From positions 39,969 to 103,968 of IMG/VR virus record IMGVR_UViG_3300048834_000096: DNA of 64,000 nt, one strand, 5' to 3'. Shown in pieces: positions 48,394 to 57,416 of this stretch; within the stretch, counting starts at the first letter, position 1, and the number at the start of each line of letters is the position of its first letter. Below the pieces are notes generated by a model. The model ran no database searches. It was not told the origin of the DNA and saw only the letters and a list, made by a program, of their open reading frames with translations. A program made the translations under genes and the position numbers. Source of the DNA: a virus.

Positions 48394-50535
48394 ATGACCA
48401 AAAAATTCAAAGAGTACCTAGAAAGCTGGACTGGCGAAGCGAATAAATTGGAAGGTAAAAAGCCTGGTTGGGGTGATCTTGCTGACAAGCTAAGGTCCAA
48501 GAAGGCAAAGGTGTCCACCGATCCTAAGACACAGCTACCAAAAACAGTCATCGACCACAAAGATGAACACCCTACTGCAATGCCTGAGAAACACCCCAAG
48601 GTACCTAAGGCTGTGGTTAAAGAAGAAACTGAGTTGGCTGAGGCAAAAACCGTAGTGGGCTCCAAATCGTTCGACAACGGCGATAGATATGAGATGCACG
48701 TGCATGCTAAGGGAGAAAAGCATGAGTGGGCTTCTATAATCAAGACACACCAAAAAGGTGAGTCACTAAAAAATGAGCACGGTGGCTACACACCTTATAA
48801 GACAGGTAAGACTGACTACATCAATAGGCACTTTAAGAATCTAAAGGAAGACACTTCCAAGGCACGTCAGACACTTTCTGACTATATCAAAAAACAGCAG
48901 GAATCCAATAAGCCACTACCTTCCATTCCATCTCCAGCAGAGAGAAGAAAACAACTCGGACTCCCAGATCCACTAAAGAAGGAAGAACTTGAGATTCTTC
49001 GTAGTGGTTTGGATGAAGCATTTACAGTGTCTGCATTTAAGTCAACCCCAAGTGAAACTTCAGAAACAATTAAGCAAAAGATAAAAGCTGCAGGGGGGAA
49101 GATAATTCATCATGCTCGAGCAATTGTAGATCATCCTGTATTTGGTCATAGAGAAAATCATACCATCTATACTTCTGAGAATGGAAAAAAGCGGGTCCAC
49201 TATATTACAAATGTCAATGATACTGAACAAGATGTGAAGTACAAAAAAATAGGAGCCGTAAGTACTCACCAGGTTAGATCAGCGGGTAAATATGATAAAC
49301 CAAAAAATCCAAATGGTGGCATATTGAATGAAGAAAATGATGCTTATACTCTAGGATATGGTCATTTTCATAGAGACCTGTATAAAAAACCTCATCCACT
49401 TAACCCGCATAAACAAGGAACCAATGACCATAAAAAATGGCAGGATGAATATGATTTAGGTAAGAGAGATAGAAGAGATGAAATGAGAGAGGAAATCAAT
49501 ACCGATAAGTTGGTTAAGGAGGGGCTGGAGGAATCCACATCATTTGTCGTTGATAGCAAAACTAAGCAAAAAATCGGTGAGATCAACAAACATAAACATG
49601 GATATAGTATATTACACTATAAGTCGGATGATGGATGGAGAATGTATGATGGACATTCCAATGAAGCTAAACTAGACGCATTAGCTGCAATGCATGAACT
49701 ACATAATGAGCATAGCAAAACACAAGTACCTAATGGAAGATTTAAGATACAAGAAGAAATCGACACCGATGAAAGACTTCCTATAGGATTCAAATTTAAG
49801 CATGACAAACCTAAGGATAAGGGAGACGAGAGACTACCTATAGGTACTAAGACAAGTGATCTTAAGAATAAGGAGATCATGCGTAAAGGATTGGATGAGT
49901 CCACTCCTAATTATACTGAGCATGAAGAAATTAACTCGACCAGTGGTAATTATTTAGGTAGTATTTTGAGACATGATAATGGGTCATATGGATTTTATCA
50001 CCATCGAAAATCATATATGGAATTTGGGCATACTAACCGAGATTCTGCATTTCGTGCATTTAAGGAATACCATGGTGTCAGAAAAACTAATGAGAATTTC
50101 ATTCGTTACGACGATCATTCTATTAATTGGTTAGATGACAACAACGAAAACGTAAAGAAGATTAAATCTGGCCAATTAGTTAGAGCAACTGCCCATACTA
50201 AGTCGGCAAAGATTATGGGTTATACTACACCAGAAACATTAAAGCGAGGTAAGACCTCTTCCGGTAATAAATTGACTGCAGGCCACAATGATAGTAACCC
50301 AATAAAAGAAGAAACCTTAAGTGAATCCAAAATGTCCCAACTATACACTGATATAGGGGATCACTTAGACAAGCACATAGATAAATACAAGAATCGTACT
50401 ATGGATGCAGATACTCTTGGTATGCACTGTATCAAAGCACACAAAGCAATTGCGAAGAAGCACAACTTGGAGCACAAACACGCAGTAAAGTTTGTCAATG
50501 ATTACGTAGAAGGTAGGTTACTAGATCACGAATAA
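48394..50535 (+). CDS. Tagged polyprotein with repeated protease-like linkers
   Basis: The 713-residue protein starts MTKKFKEYLESW. Five L-x-E sites followed by Ala or Ser divide it: LAE-A (81-84), GLDE-A (205-209), GLEE-S (377-381), GLDE-S (499-503) and LSE-S (642-645). These match the T4 gp21 prohead-protease rule. The linkers themselves resemble each other (EILRSGLDEA, LVKEGLEES, IMRKGLDES), and the modules after 381 and 503 share a strand-turn-strand-helix pattern. It looks like a packaged polyprotein cut into 5-6 small injected proteins. No enzyme domain is recognised. Confidence 0.65.
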   Translation: MTKKFKEYLESWTGEANKLEGKKPGWGDLADKLRSKKAKVSTDPKTQLPKTVIDHKDEHPTAMPEKHPKVPKAVVKEETELAEAKTVVGSKSFDNGDRYEMHVHAKGEKHEWASIIKTHQKGESLKNEHGGYTPYKTGKTDYINRHFKNLKEDTSKARQTLSDYIKKQQESNKPLPSIPSPAERRKQLGLPDPLKKEELEILRSGLDEAFTVSAFKSTPSETSETIKQKIKAAGGKIIHHARAIVDHPVFGHRENHTIYTSENGKKRVHYITNVNDTEQDVKYKKIGAVSTHQVRSAGKYDKPKNPNGGILNEENDAYTLGYGHFHRDLYKKPHPLNPHKQGTNDHKKWQDEYDLGKRDRRDEMREEINTDKLVKEGLEESTSFVVDSKTKQKIGEINKHKHGYSILHYKSDDGWRMYDGHSNEAKLDALAAMHELHNEHSKTQVPNGRFKIQEEIDTDERLPIGFKFKHDKPKDKGDERLPIGTKTSDLKNKEIMRKGLDESTPNYTEHEEINSTSGNYLGSILRHDNGSYGFYHHRKSYMEFGHTNRDSAFRAFKEYHGVRKTNENFIRYDDHSINWLDDNNENVKKIKSGQLVRATAHTKSAKIMGYTTPETLKRGKTSSGNKLTAGHNDSNPIKEETLSESKMSQLYTDIGDHLDKHIDKYKNRTMDADTLGMHCIKAHKAIAKKHNLEHKHAVKFVNDYVEGRLLDHE

Positions 50536-50559
50536 CAACAACTATAAGAGGAACTTAAA

Positions 50560-51066
50560 TTGTCTGACGCTGAACGAAGAAGTTACGATAAAGATATTGC
50601 ACTCCTGTTTGATAAATTAGATGAGCACTTCAAGGAAGAATCATCATTTAGACAAGAGTTTTCTGTACGTGTGAGTGGCATTGAGCAACATATAGAATCC
50701 ATGGATACTTATATCCAACGGGTCACTGAGATACTGGAGCGTGTTACGATCATTGAAGAAAGAGATAAGAACCACAATCGACTGATTGAGGACATTGGTG
50801 CTATTCTTAAAGCAATAGAAAAACAAGTTCAGACTAACAAGGATGAGGCTGAAAAAAAAATTGGTGAAGTTGATAAAAAGGTAGATAAATGGGTTTACAC
50901 GATAACAGGTGCTGTTGCAGTCATTACTCTTATTGCTAGTATCTTTGGATCTACAGTAAATGATAAGATTAAAGCATCCGAAGAGTTAGCAGATAAGACA
51001 AAGTTGCATTTAGAGATAGATAAACCTGCAGGATGGCCACCAATTGTACCTATACCAGTTAAGTAA
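50560..51066 (+). CDS. Membrane-anchored coiled-coil protein
   Basis: TTG 50560 behind AGAGGA gives a 168-residue protein: a charged coiled coil to residue ~105, one transmembrane helix (VYTITGAVAVITLIASIFGS) and a short tail ending in PPIVPIPVK. This layout is seen in haemolysin/XhlA-like or holin-associated phage proteins. With the next gene it may belong to a lysis or superinfection module; the family is not certain. Confidence 0.55.
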   Translation: MSDAERRSYDKDIALLFDKLDEHFKEESSFRQEFSVRVSGIEQHIESMDTYIQRVTEILERVTIIEERDKNHNRLIEDIGAILKAIEKQVQTNKDEAEKKIGEVDKKVDKWVYTITGAVAVITLIASIFGSTVNDKIKASEELADKTKLHLEIDKPAGWPPIVPIPVK

Positions 51067-51115
51067 TTTATGGTAGAAACGTATCGTTACACTAAGAATA
51101 AGGCACCTAATTTCT

Positions 51116-51382
51116 ATGCTTGAATGGCTTAAACAACATTGGTTTCTATTAGTAGCTATACTTACTGCAGGTATAGCTTGGGGTCAAACTCAGAGTAAGA
51201 TAACTACCTTAGAAGATGTTGTTAAAGAGAATGCAGTGACGCAACAGAGAGTGCAGACTATTGAGAAGCAATCTGAGCGCATTGATGAACGTACTAAAGC
51301 AATGATGGAAGGTCAAGCTCGTCAAGAACGACTGATAGAGATGATGCTACAAGAACAACGTAAGGCAACGAAGGGAAGATAA
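51116..51382 (+). CDS. Small membrane protein with periplasmic coiled coil (spanin-like)
   Basis: The 88-residue protein has an N-terminal transmembrane anchor (WFLLVAILTAGIAWG) followed by an entirely helical charged domain (KITTLEDVVKENAVTQQR, then MMEGQARQERLIEMML). This is the topology of inner-membrane spanins and Rz-like proteins. No outer lipoprotein partner gene is visible inside or next to it, so the assignment is tentative. Confidence 0.5.
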   Translation: MLEWLKQHWFLLVAILTAGIAWGQTQSKITTLEDVVKENAVTQQRVQTIEKQSERIDERTKAMMEGQARQERLIEMMLQEQRKATKGR

Positions 51383-51383
51383 C

Positions 51384-51541
51384 ATGATTACACTTCAAGA
51401 GCTTATTGGTGAATTGTATGCTTTATCTATGACTTATCCGCAGAAACTGTTATAACTATTAGATTATCTGATAATAAAGCACCACTTGATATGGTTATCG
51501 TAGAGAGTGATAATAATATTGAAATTGTTTTGAAAGGGTAA
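51384..51541 (+). pseudogene. Small gene with a frameshift
   Basis: ATG 51384 gives MITLQELIGELYALSMTYP and then runs to a TAA at 51453-51455. The +1 frame continues as ETVITIRLSDNKAPLDMVIV to ESDNNIEIVLKG and stops at 51539-51541. The two parts read as one ~52-residue protein, but the span is 158 nt, one short of a whole number of codons. A single-base deletion (or sequencing error) near 51438-51442 is the simplest explanation; programmed frameshifting is less likely. Confidence 0.6.
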
Positions 51542-51544
51542 GTC

Positions 51545-54220
51545 ATAGCTACAATAAGCACATCGCAAACATTTGATTCTGCAGCAAGAACCGCAGGAGA
51601 AGCATTTACCATTAATTCAGGCGCTGTCTTCACCATAGATAGCGACACCCGCGACGGCAAGAATGCTGCAGCGTCTCGTGCTGGGTCGATGGGGTCTTTC
51701 ACTATGACGGCGGCCTCGGGCGGCGAGGTTGTTATTGATGGTACGAAGGTGTGGCTGATCGCTTACGACGGCCGCATCGGCACGCCAAACGTCCCGGCCC
51801 TGGGCACCATCATCGCAGGGGTGACTTCCGGGGCGTATGGCGAGTTGATGAACTGCACGTCGGCCATCAACGCCACGCCCACAGCGGCCGGGTCGGCTAT
51901 GCCGGCGACGGGATACCTCAAGCTTAAGAGTGTCACAGGCACGTTTCAAGATAATGAGACACTTGAGATTCAAGGCTCCACAGATTTATGTTTGGCAAAT
52001 GGTATAGGGCGCCGAGGATGGATCGAAGTTGTCATGGACGACGCTGCTGGCTTTACTATTGGCCGAGCACAGAAATTCACAATCACAGGGGATTGGTTCG
52101 AGTCTGAAACCACAGGATCAGGTTCAGCGCATCAACAGGTACAATTCCCTAATTATGGCGGTGCTAACTTCTATCTACCTGGTGTATGGGTTGATGAAGC
52201 TGCAAACGGTACATGGGAATTCTGGCCAGCTTGTATTACAGGTACAGGTACATTTTGGTCTGCTTCACATATGGGAACAGATGCTCGTAGTAAGTTCTGT
52301 GAGTGTTTAGGTGGCGGCATCATCCGCTTTGGTGGTAACGGTACTACTGCATGGGGTAAAATACCGACAAGTGGAGCGAAGTTTCGCGTACCGAACGTAT
52401 TCCTCAAGTCGGCGGCCACGGCCTCGCGGGCTTCGGATTCCGTGCCCAACGGCACGCTGGCGACGCGGCCGGACTTCACCACCACCAACGCGGGCCAGAT
52501 CGATATTGACGGGGCTATTGGCCATTGGCAGATCAACTCGTCGCAGGCGTACTCATTACGGTTGCACAACCTCGCACTCTTCGACCAATACACCCTGACG
52601 GAATGCGCGACCGCGCTTGATCTGTTGGAGTGCCACAACGGCAACTACACCATTGCGCAGGATGCGCCCGCGATGGTGCTGACATCCAACTTCGCTGGTG
52701 GAACGATTGACAGTTGCAAACTGGGCCGCACCGGTACCATCGGGTCGGCAGACTACGGCACAAACGTCCAGTATTGCAACGACCTGACCTTCACAGGATG
52801 CTTCTTTGCCAACAGGACATTCCGCACCAACGCGGCGTCGCACCCGTTCTATGCTGCATATTGCGACGGCTTGACATTTAATAATTGCGTAAATGTTGGA
52901 GGATCTTTATACTTTTTGACTTGCACAGACACTACAATTAACAATCAACAATACGCTGATAGTCACCATACTACATCAAGTTCAACAACACCACCTGTTG
53001 GAGTTATTCAATTAATTGGTGGTACTTCGAATACTGTAATCAGTGGCTTTTCATGGTATACCTCAGTTGCTAACGTGCATCCTGACACGGCTATATTGTA
53101 TCTAAACGCTGCTTATGGGGTCAAGGCCAGGAATATTGGAACCTACGCTAGTAAGTTGTCGGCAGGGTCTAGCAACGCCATGCTGTACTTCTGTAATGAT
53201 GCGGGTAACTCACAGCGCTTGAAGTTCCAGCGCATTTATTTCAACCTTATAGCTACCACGTTTTACAACGCAGTGAACTCCAGCAAGGAAGTGCTGATCG
53301 AGAACTGCGAAGGTAACGTCACAGTATATAAGAACCTGGTGTCTGCAGCACTGAACCAAATTGTTAAGAACAGCGGGTTTGCAGGAATTGCACCCGCTTC
53401 TACTGCGTCTATATACGGTTCATGTTTTTATCATCATTTTACCAGTACAACAGCTGGGCGCTTAGGTTTAAAGTTTAGTGAACCTACAGCAGAGTATGCA
53501 CCATATGTAACTACAAGCTTTAGTACATCATCCACAGGAACTTCAGGGTTTAACTCTACACAAGGTTTAGCATTAGTTAACTCAGGTGACTACGCTATAT
53601 TTGAATGGCCGCACACTATAATTGGTATTGATAGCTTCCAGAACAGTGCACCCACAATTACAACCTCAACTAACATAACTACAGAATACCAGATTGACAC
53701 AGGATCTGGCTGGAATGGAACATGGAAGACATTTAATGCATCGAACTTATCAGGTGAGACAGTGGATGAGGTTGCCGGCTTCAAATTCAAGATCAGGGTC
53801 ACAGCAAGTGCAACAAACGCTGCTAACATTTTGACAGAAGTTTATGCATTAACTAGCAGCAATACAACAGCACAAGCTATTCAATATCCATTAGATGATC
53901 CTGTTGATTTTTATGTAACAAATATTATAGACGGAACTGAAGTTAGAATATACAAACAATCCGACTTGTCTGAATTGGGTGGAGCAGAGAATGTTGGGGC
54001 ATCTCCAAGTGGTCTGAATGGAGTAACAGTAGATGCGGACCCAGATAATGCTGGTAGATATAGAGTCAAATATTCTTATTACTATGCGTCTGATCTTCCA
54101 GTTTATATCGTAGTTTTCCATAACAACTACCAGGCATTACGTCCAGCCTTTACACTGAAAGTGACAGGCGGTTCATTACAGGTGGCGCAGAACACAGATA
54201 GACAGTATTACAATCCATGA
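51545..54220 (+). CDS. Large tail fibre / adhesin-like structural protein
   Basis: The frame is open from 51545. The natural protein start IATISTSQTFDSAART suggests an ATA start codon (with AAAGGG upstream), since no ATG, GTG or TTG occurs until ATG 51689 (843 residues). The product would have 891 residues, is Gly/Ser/Thr/Asn-rich and beta-helix-like (repeated short strands with NN and TF turns, DLTFTGCFFANRTF). Segments near 51650-51920 and 52390-52860 are much richer in GC than the rest, suggesting a mosaic origin. Confidence 0.7.
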   Translation: MATISTSQTFDSAARTAGEAFTINSGAVFTIDSDTRDGKNAAASRAGSMGSFTMTAASGGEVVIDGTKVWLIAYDGRIGTPNVPALGTIIAGVTSGAYGELMNCTSAINATPTAAGSAMPATGYLKLKSVTGTFQDNETLEIQGSTDLCLANGIGRRGWIEVVMDDAAGFTIGRAQKFTITGDWFESETTGSGSAHQQVQFPNYGGANFYLPGVWVDEAANGTWEFWPACITGTGTFWSASHMGTDARSKFCECLGGGIIRFGGNGTTAWGKIPTSGAKFRVPNVFLKSAATASRASDSVPNGTLATRPDFTTTNAGQIDIDGAIGHWQINSSQAYSLRLHNLALFDQYTLTECATALDLLECHNGNYTIAQDAPAMVLTSNFAGGTIDSCKLGRTGTIGSADYGTNVQYCNDLTFTGCFFANRTFRTNAASHPFYAAYCDGLTFNNCVNVGGSLYFLTCTDTTINNQQYADSHHTTSSSTTPPVGVIQLIGGTSNTVISGFSWYTSVANVHPDTAILYLNAAYGVKARNIGTYASKLSAGSSNAMLYFCNDAGNSQRLKFQRIYFNLIATTFYNAVNSSKEVLIENCEGNVTVYKNLVSAALNQIVKNSGFAGIAPASTASIYGSCFYHHFTSTTAGRLGLKFSEPTAEYAPYVTTSFSTSSTGTSGFNSTQGLALVNSGDYAIFEWPHTIIGIDSFQNSAPTITTSTNITTEYQIDTGSGWNGTWKTFNASNLSGETVDEVAGFKFKIRVTASATNAANILTEVYALTSSNTTAQAIQYPLDDPVDFYVTNIIDGTEVRIYKQSDLSELGGAENVGASPSGLNGVTVDADPDNAGRYRVKYSYYYASDLPVYIVVFHNNYQALRPAFTLKVTGGSLQVAQNTDRQYYNP

Positions 54221-54226
54221 TAAATA
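54219..54226 (+). promoter_or_regulatory. Late-type promoter box GATAAATA
   Basis: It overlaps the stop of the upstream fibre gene and lies 45 nt before the start at 54271. Confidence 0.6.
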
Positions 54227-54270
54227 TACAAATAAACAATATGATGACTAAAACAGGAGTTTACTAAACC

Positions 54271-56127
54271 ATGCCAGCATATACAGGAAGCCCAATTGTT
54301 GACCCAGATTCTCTAAGTTACGCCCTTTCTACAGACCTAGACACAGATTTTGCCGGGGCAACAGATGAGTTGATTATTGACCACGCAAATAAGAAAATCG
54401 CACTTAAGGTAACTGGTACACTTGGTACTGATGGCGCAACTATTAAGTGTGTTTATTCAAAGTTAAAGGAAATTTGGCGTACAGACGCTACCCTGATCAA
54501 ATTCTCATTTGCTATGAATCCTATTACGGATGAACAGTTTGAACTGGTTAGCGGTTGGAACTGGGATAAAACCAATACGTCAGGTGGTGCATCTGCAAAC
54601 ACAACACAATTACTAAGAACTGGTGGTTGGTCTGTCGTTAATACTTCTGGTAACATCACCGAACAGTGGGCAGGTGTTGTTACTCTTGGTACTATGGTTG
54701 ATTCGACCGACCAGGTTTACTATCAACAAGTTAACCAGGATACAGCATCAGTTAACTTCAAACTATCTGGGCCTGTTAACCAAGCTGTTCAGATAATTGA
54801 TGACCCTAACGGTGATGGTGCATATGGTGATGGTTTTGATCGTAGAACATACTTTAAGATTTTCGTTCGTGAATATGCTAAACAATATGCACAGTCAGCA
54901 ATTGCAGATATCGGTGTTACATCACTATCATATCAGGCATATCGTTTCCCGCTATCTAACAGTAATGACCTAAAAATTACTCATATTGATGCTGCAGTTG
55001 GTGGTGTTGCAACATCCTCTGGCTCATGGTCGGGTGGTTCAGCAACAATTAATACCGCATCAGCACATGGTTTAACTACAGGTGATTCGGTTGTTGTTGC
55101 TGGAGTTACCCCTTCTGGATATAATGGAACATATACTGTTACTGTATCCGATACCGACACATTCACATATACTGTTGCTGATCCAGGTGGTGTTATTACT
55201 GTTCAGGGAACCACAACAAAGGAAGTATATACCAAAGTAAACATCACCTACCTACGACATACTACAGATGCTCGTTACAATATTTTAGGTGATTACAACC
55301 CATCATCCTATTCTTATGCATTAGCTGATGTTACCCAATCAGCAAACGGAAGATGGTATAAGTGTATTCTTGCCTATACATCCAACGCAACCGAACCAGA
55401 AAGTAATGCTACAAACTGGTCTGCATATGAAGGTGAACGTCAAATTGGTGCTTCTTGGTATGCGTTTAATGTCATTATCGACGCTGATACAGATGTTGCT
55501 GCCGCATCTTCCGGTGATGCTAGAACTGCAGAAATTTATGAAAAGGTTCAGTGGTCATTACGTCAGAACAGTGATATTGATGCCGACGCAACAGCATCAG
55601 TTACTGGTAAAACAGCAGATGCATTATTGAGATTCGTTGGTGACACTTTAGTTACTTCCACCAATGTGTATATTGATAGTTTCAATACGCAAGATACCAA
55701 CGCAATTGAGTTCTATGACTGGTCTGGAACATCAAGAACTTTCCCATATGTAGCATCATTGGTTGTTAACTTTGGTGATAACCTTCAGAACGATCAATAT
55801 GCTAAGTATTGGGTATTCTTTACCAATGCTGGTGGTAACCAATTTGGCACCACAAATGCTATTATTGTAGATGATAATGATGCAGTTGATATGTCAGGTG
55901 ATGTAAATCCTGCATGGCCAACAAAGAGAGCAAGTGTTACACATTCATTTAACTATGATGGTAACGTGCAAGGTGGCAGAACTGCAGGAACAAATGCTGA
56001 TATTACTGCAGTTGCAATTGGGTTAGGATCAAGTCAGTATGTTAAAGCAACAGGTACTATTGCAAGATCAACATCCAATGCAATTTCTTTGGTCTCTGCA
56101 CTTGAGCGGAATTATTCAAACTTATAA
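54271..56127 (+). CDS. Structural (baseplate or tail fibre) protein
   Basis: The 618-residue protein starts MPAYTGSPIVDPDSLSYAL. It has a strongly beta Thr/Ala/Asp-rich composition, with an Ig- or fibronectin-like insertion near residues 255-310 (TASAHGLTTGDSVVVAGV, then GTYTVTVSDTDTFTYTV) and a carbohydrate-binding-like segment NGRWYKCILAYTSNATEPE (core GRWYKC...W). Late promoter and neighbours point to a virion protein. AGGAG lies 13 nt upstream of the ATG, a loose spacing. Confidence 0.7.
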   Translation: MPAYTGSPIVDPDSLSYALSTDLDTDFAGATDELIIDHANKKIALKVTGTLGTDGATIKCVYSKLKEIWRTDATLIKFSFAMNPITDEQFELVSGWNWDKTNTSGGASANTTQLLRTGGWSVVNTSGNITEQWAGVVTLGTMVDSTDQVYYQQVNQDTASVNFKLSGPVNQAVQIIDDPNGDGAYGDGFDRRTYFKIFVREYAKQYAQSAIADIGVTSLSYQAYRFPLSNSNDLKITHIDAAVGGVATSSGSWSGGSATINTASAHGLTTGDSVVVAGVTPSGYNGTYTVTVSDTDTFTYTVADPGGVITVQGTTTKEVYTKVNITYLRHTTDARYNILGDYNPSSYSYALADVTQSANGRWYKCILAYTSNATEPESNATNWSAYEGERQIGASWYAFNVIIDADTDVAAASSGDARTAEIYEKVQWSLRQNSDIDADATASVTGKTADALLRFVGDTLVTSTNVYIDSFNTQDTNAIEFYDWSGTSRTFPYVASLVVNFGDNLQNDQYAKYWVFFTNAGGNQFGTTNAIIVDDNDAVDMSGDVNPAWPTKRASVTHSFNYDGNVQGGRTAGTNADITAVAIGLGSSQYVKATGTIARSTSNAISLVSALERNYSNL

Positions 56128-56189
56128 AATAATTTTGTGGGTAATTTAGATCAATGGGTGAAAATAACATTTATGGAGATATGTGAAAT

Positions 56190-56747
56190 ATGTTGAAAAG
56201 ATCAGATGTTAGAAATGCTTGTTTTAGAGCAAAGGCAGGAGACTTTAGAGAATCACAAAAAGAAGTTCAAGACCGAATATTATCTAAATTACCTCCCTAT
56301 GCAAATTGGAGCAACTTTACTAAAGAATGGGATATTACATTATCAAAAACAGGTGAAATTATTGTCATTAAACCGGAAACTGATTTTGATTTTGTATTTA
56401 AAACATGCACGGATGCATCGTTGCGAAAGAAAAATAATCTAAAATGGGATTGGTCGGTTCGAGAGAAAAATGTAATTGACATTATAGAAGCTGACATGCT
56501 AGAAGGTATAACGTCATGGGGCAATTTTTTTGATATATGGTCAGTTGAATTGGATCCTACCTTAAAAAGAATTCACGTTAAACTTTTGAATAAACCAATC
56601 GGCCAAAGAAAGATTGAACCAACTGAATACGAACCCAAACCTGCGGTTGAAATGAAACCAGAAGTAAATGAATTTAAGGTTGAACCAATGACAGAAAAAG
56701 AAATTGAACAATTTCACGAAATAATTAATAAGAAACATAAAAAATAA
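56190..56747 (+). CDS. Unknown 185-residue protein in the tail block
   Basis: It starts MLKRSDVRNACFRAKAGDF behind ATGGAGATAT. Two halves each carry a W-x-(N/D)FF/FT strand (ANWSNFTKEWDI, SWGNFFDIWSVEL), and a Pro/Glu/Lys-rich tail follows. There is no recognised family; it lies among structural genes. It overlaps the next gene by 1 nt. Confidence 0.55.
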   Translation: MLKRSDVRNACFRAKAGDFRESQKEVQDRILSKLPPYANWSNFTKEWDITLSKTGEIIVIKPETDFDFVFKTCTDASLRKKNNLKWDWSVREKNVIDIIEADMLEGITSWGNFFDIWSVELDPTLKRIHVKLLNKPIGQRKIEPTEYEPKPAVEMKPEVNEFKVEPMTEKEIEQFHEIINKKHKK

Positions 56748-57415
56748 TGTCTAAAGTTACATTTGATGGTCCCAATAAATTAATCATAGTAGATTCAGGC
56801 ATAACAAGTTTAGATGCTAAGATTGATTTATATTCAGATTGGAAAGAGTGGGTTTTGGTTGGAGACAACTCAAAATATTTGCCTGCATTTACTGCAATTG
56901 GCGGAGACCCAATAGGAGGGGGCTTATATACTGGTATAACTTTAATTCAAATCAATGGGTGGGTAATTCGTCCTGATGAAGTAGACCACACATTAACGAT
57001 TAATGGTAACTTATTTGGTGATGCTGGTGCAGATATTATGACACCTACTTTAGGCAATTATACTGTGTTGGTTCAATTGAGAAACTCTACACAAGCACAG
57101 GGTATAGCAACTAGTGGTGGAACATTAACCGCCGCAGATGTGTGGACATATTCGCAAAGAACATTATCCGCACTAGGGAATTCAAATATAGCAGATGCAA
57201 TACGAGCGGAACTATTAACTGAAATAACACATTTAATGGCATTGCAAAATGGTTTAACGGAATCACAAGCAACAATGCTTATTGAGATATATCGCCTGTA
57301 TGGTTTAGACCCAACAAAACCATTAGTTGTAACTAATACTAGTAGAACTGCTGGTGCAGAGGTGCAGCAGCAAATCGTAACTGATACTAATAGTACTACA
57401 GTAACGAGGATATAA
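56747..57415 (+). CDS. Structural protein, tail-associated
   Basis: The 222-residue protein begins MSKVTFDGPNKLIIVDSG and has the beta-rich SLDAKIDLYSDWKEWVLVGDNSKY pattern (motif Y-S-D-W-K-x-W) common in phage virion proteins near baseplate and fibre genes. A helical C-terminal part (GLTESQATMLIEIYRLYGLDP) is also frequent in such proteins. The exact position in the particle is unknown. Confidence 0.65.
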   Translation: MSKVTFDGPNKLIIVDSGITSLDAKIDLYSDWKEWVLVGDNSKYLPAFTAIGGDPIGGGLYTGITLIQINGWVIRPDEVDHTLTINGNLFGDAGADIMTPTLGNYTVLVQLRNSTQAQGIATSGGTLTAADVWTYSQRTLSALGNSNIADAIRAELLTEITHLMALQNGLTESQATMLIEIYRLYGLDPTKPLVVTNTSRTAGAEVQQQIVTDTNSTTVTRI

Positions 57416-57416
57416 T

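Noticed and set aside
51617-52843. Several long minus-strand frames opposite the first adhesin
   Set aside because: They coincide with the GC-rich blocks, where stop codons are rare, and their translations are low-complexity Arg/Ala-rich shadows.
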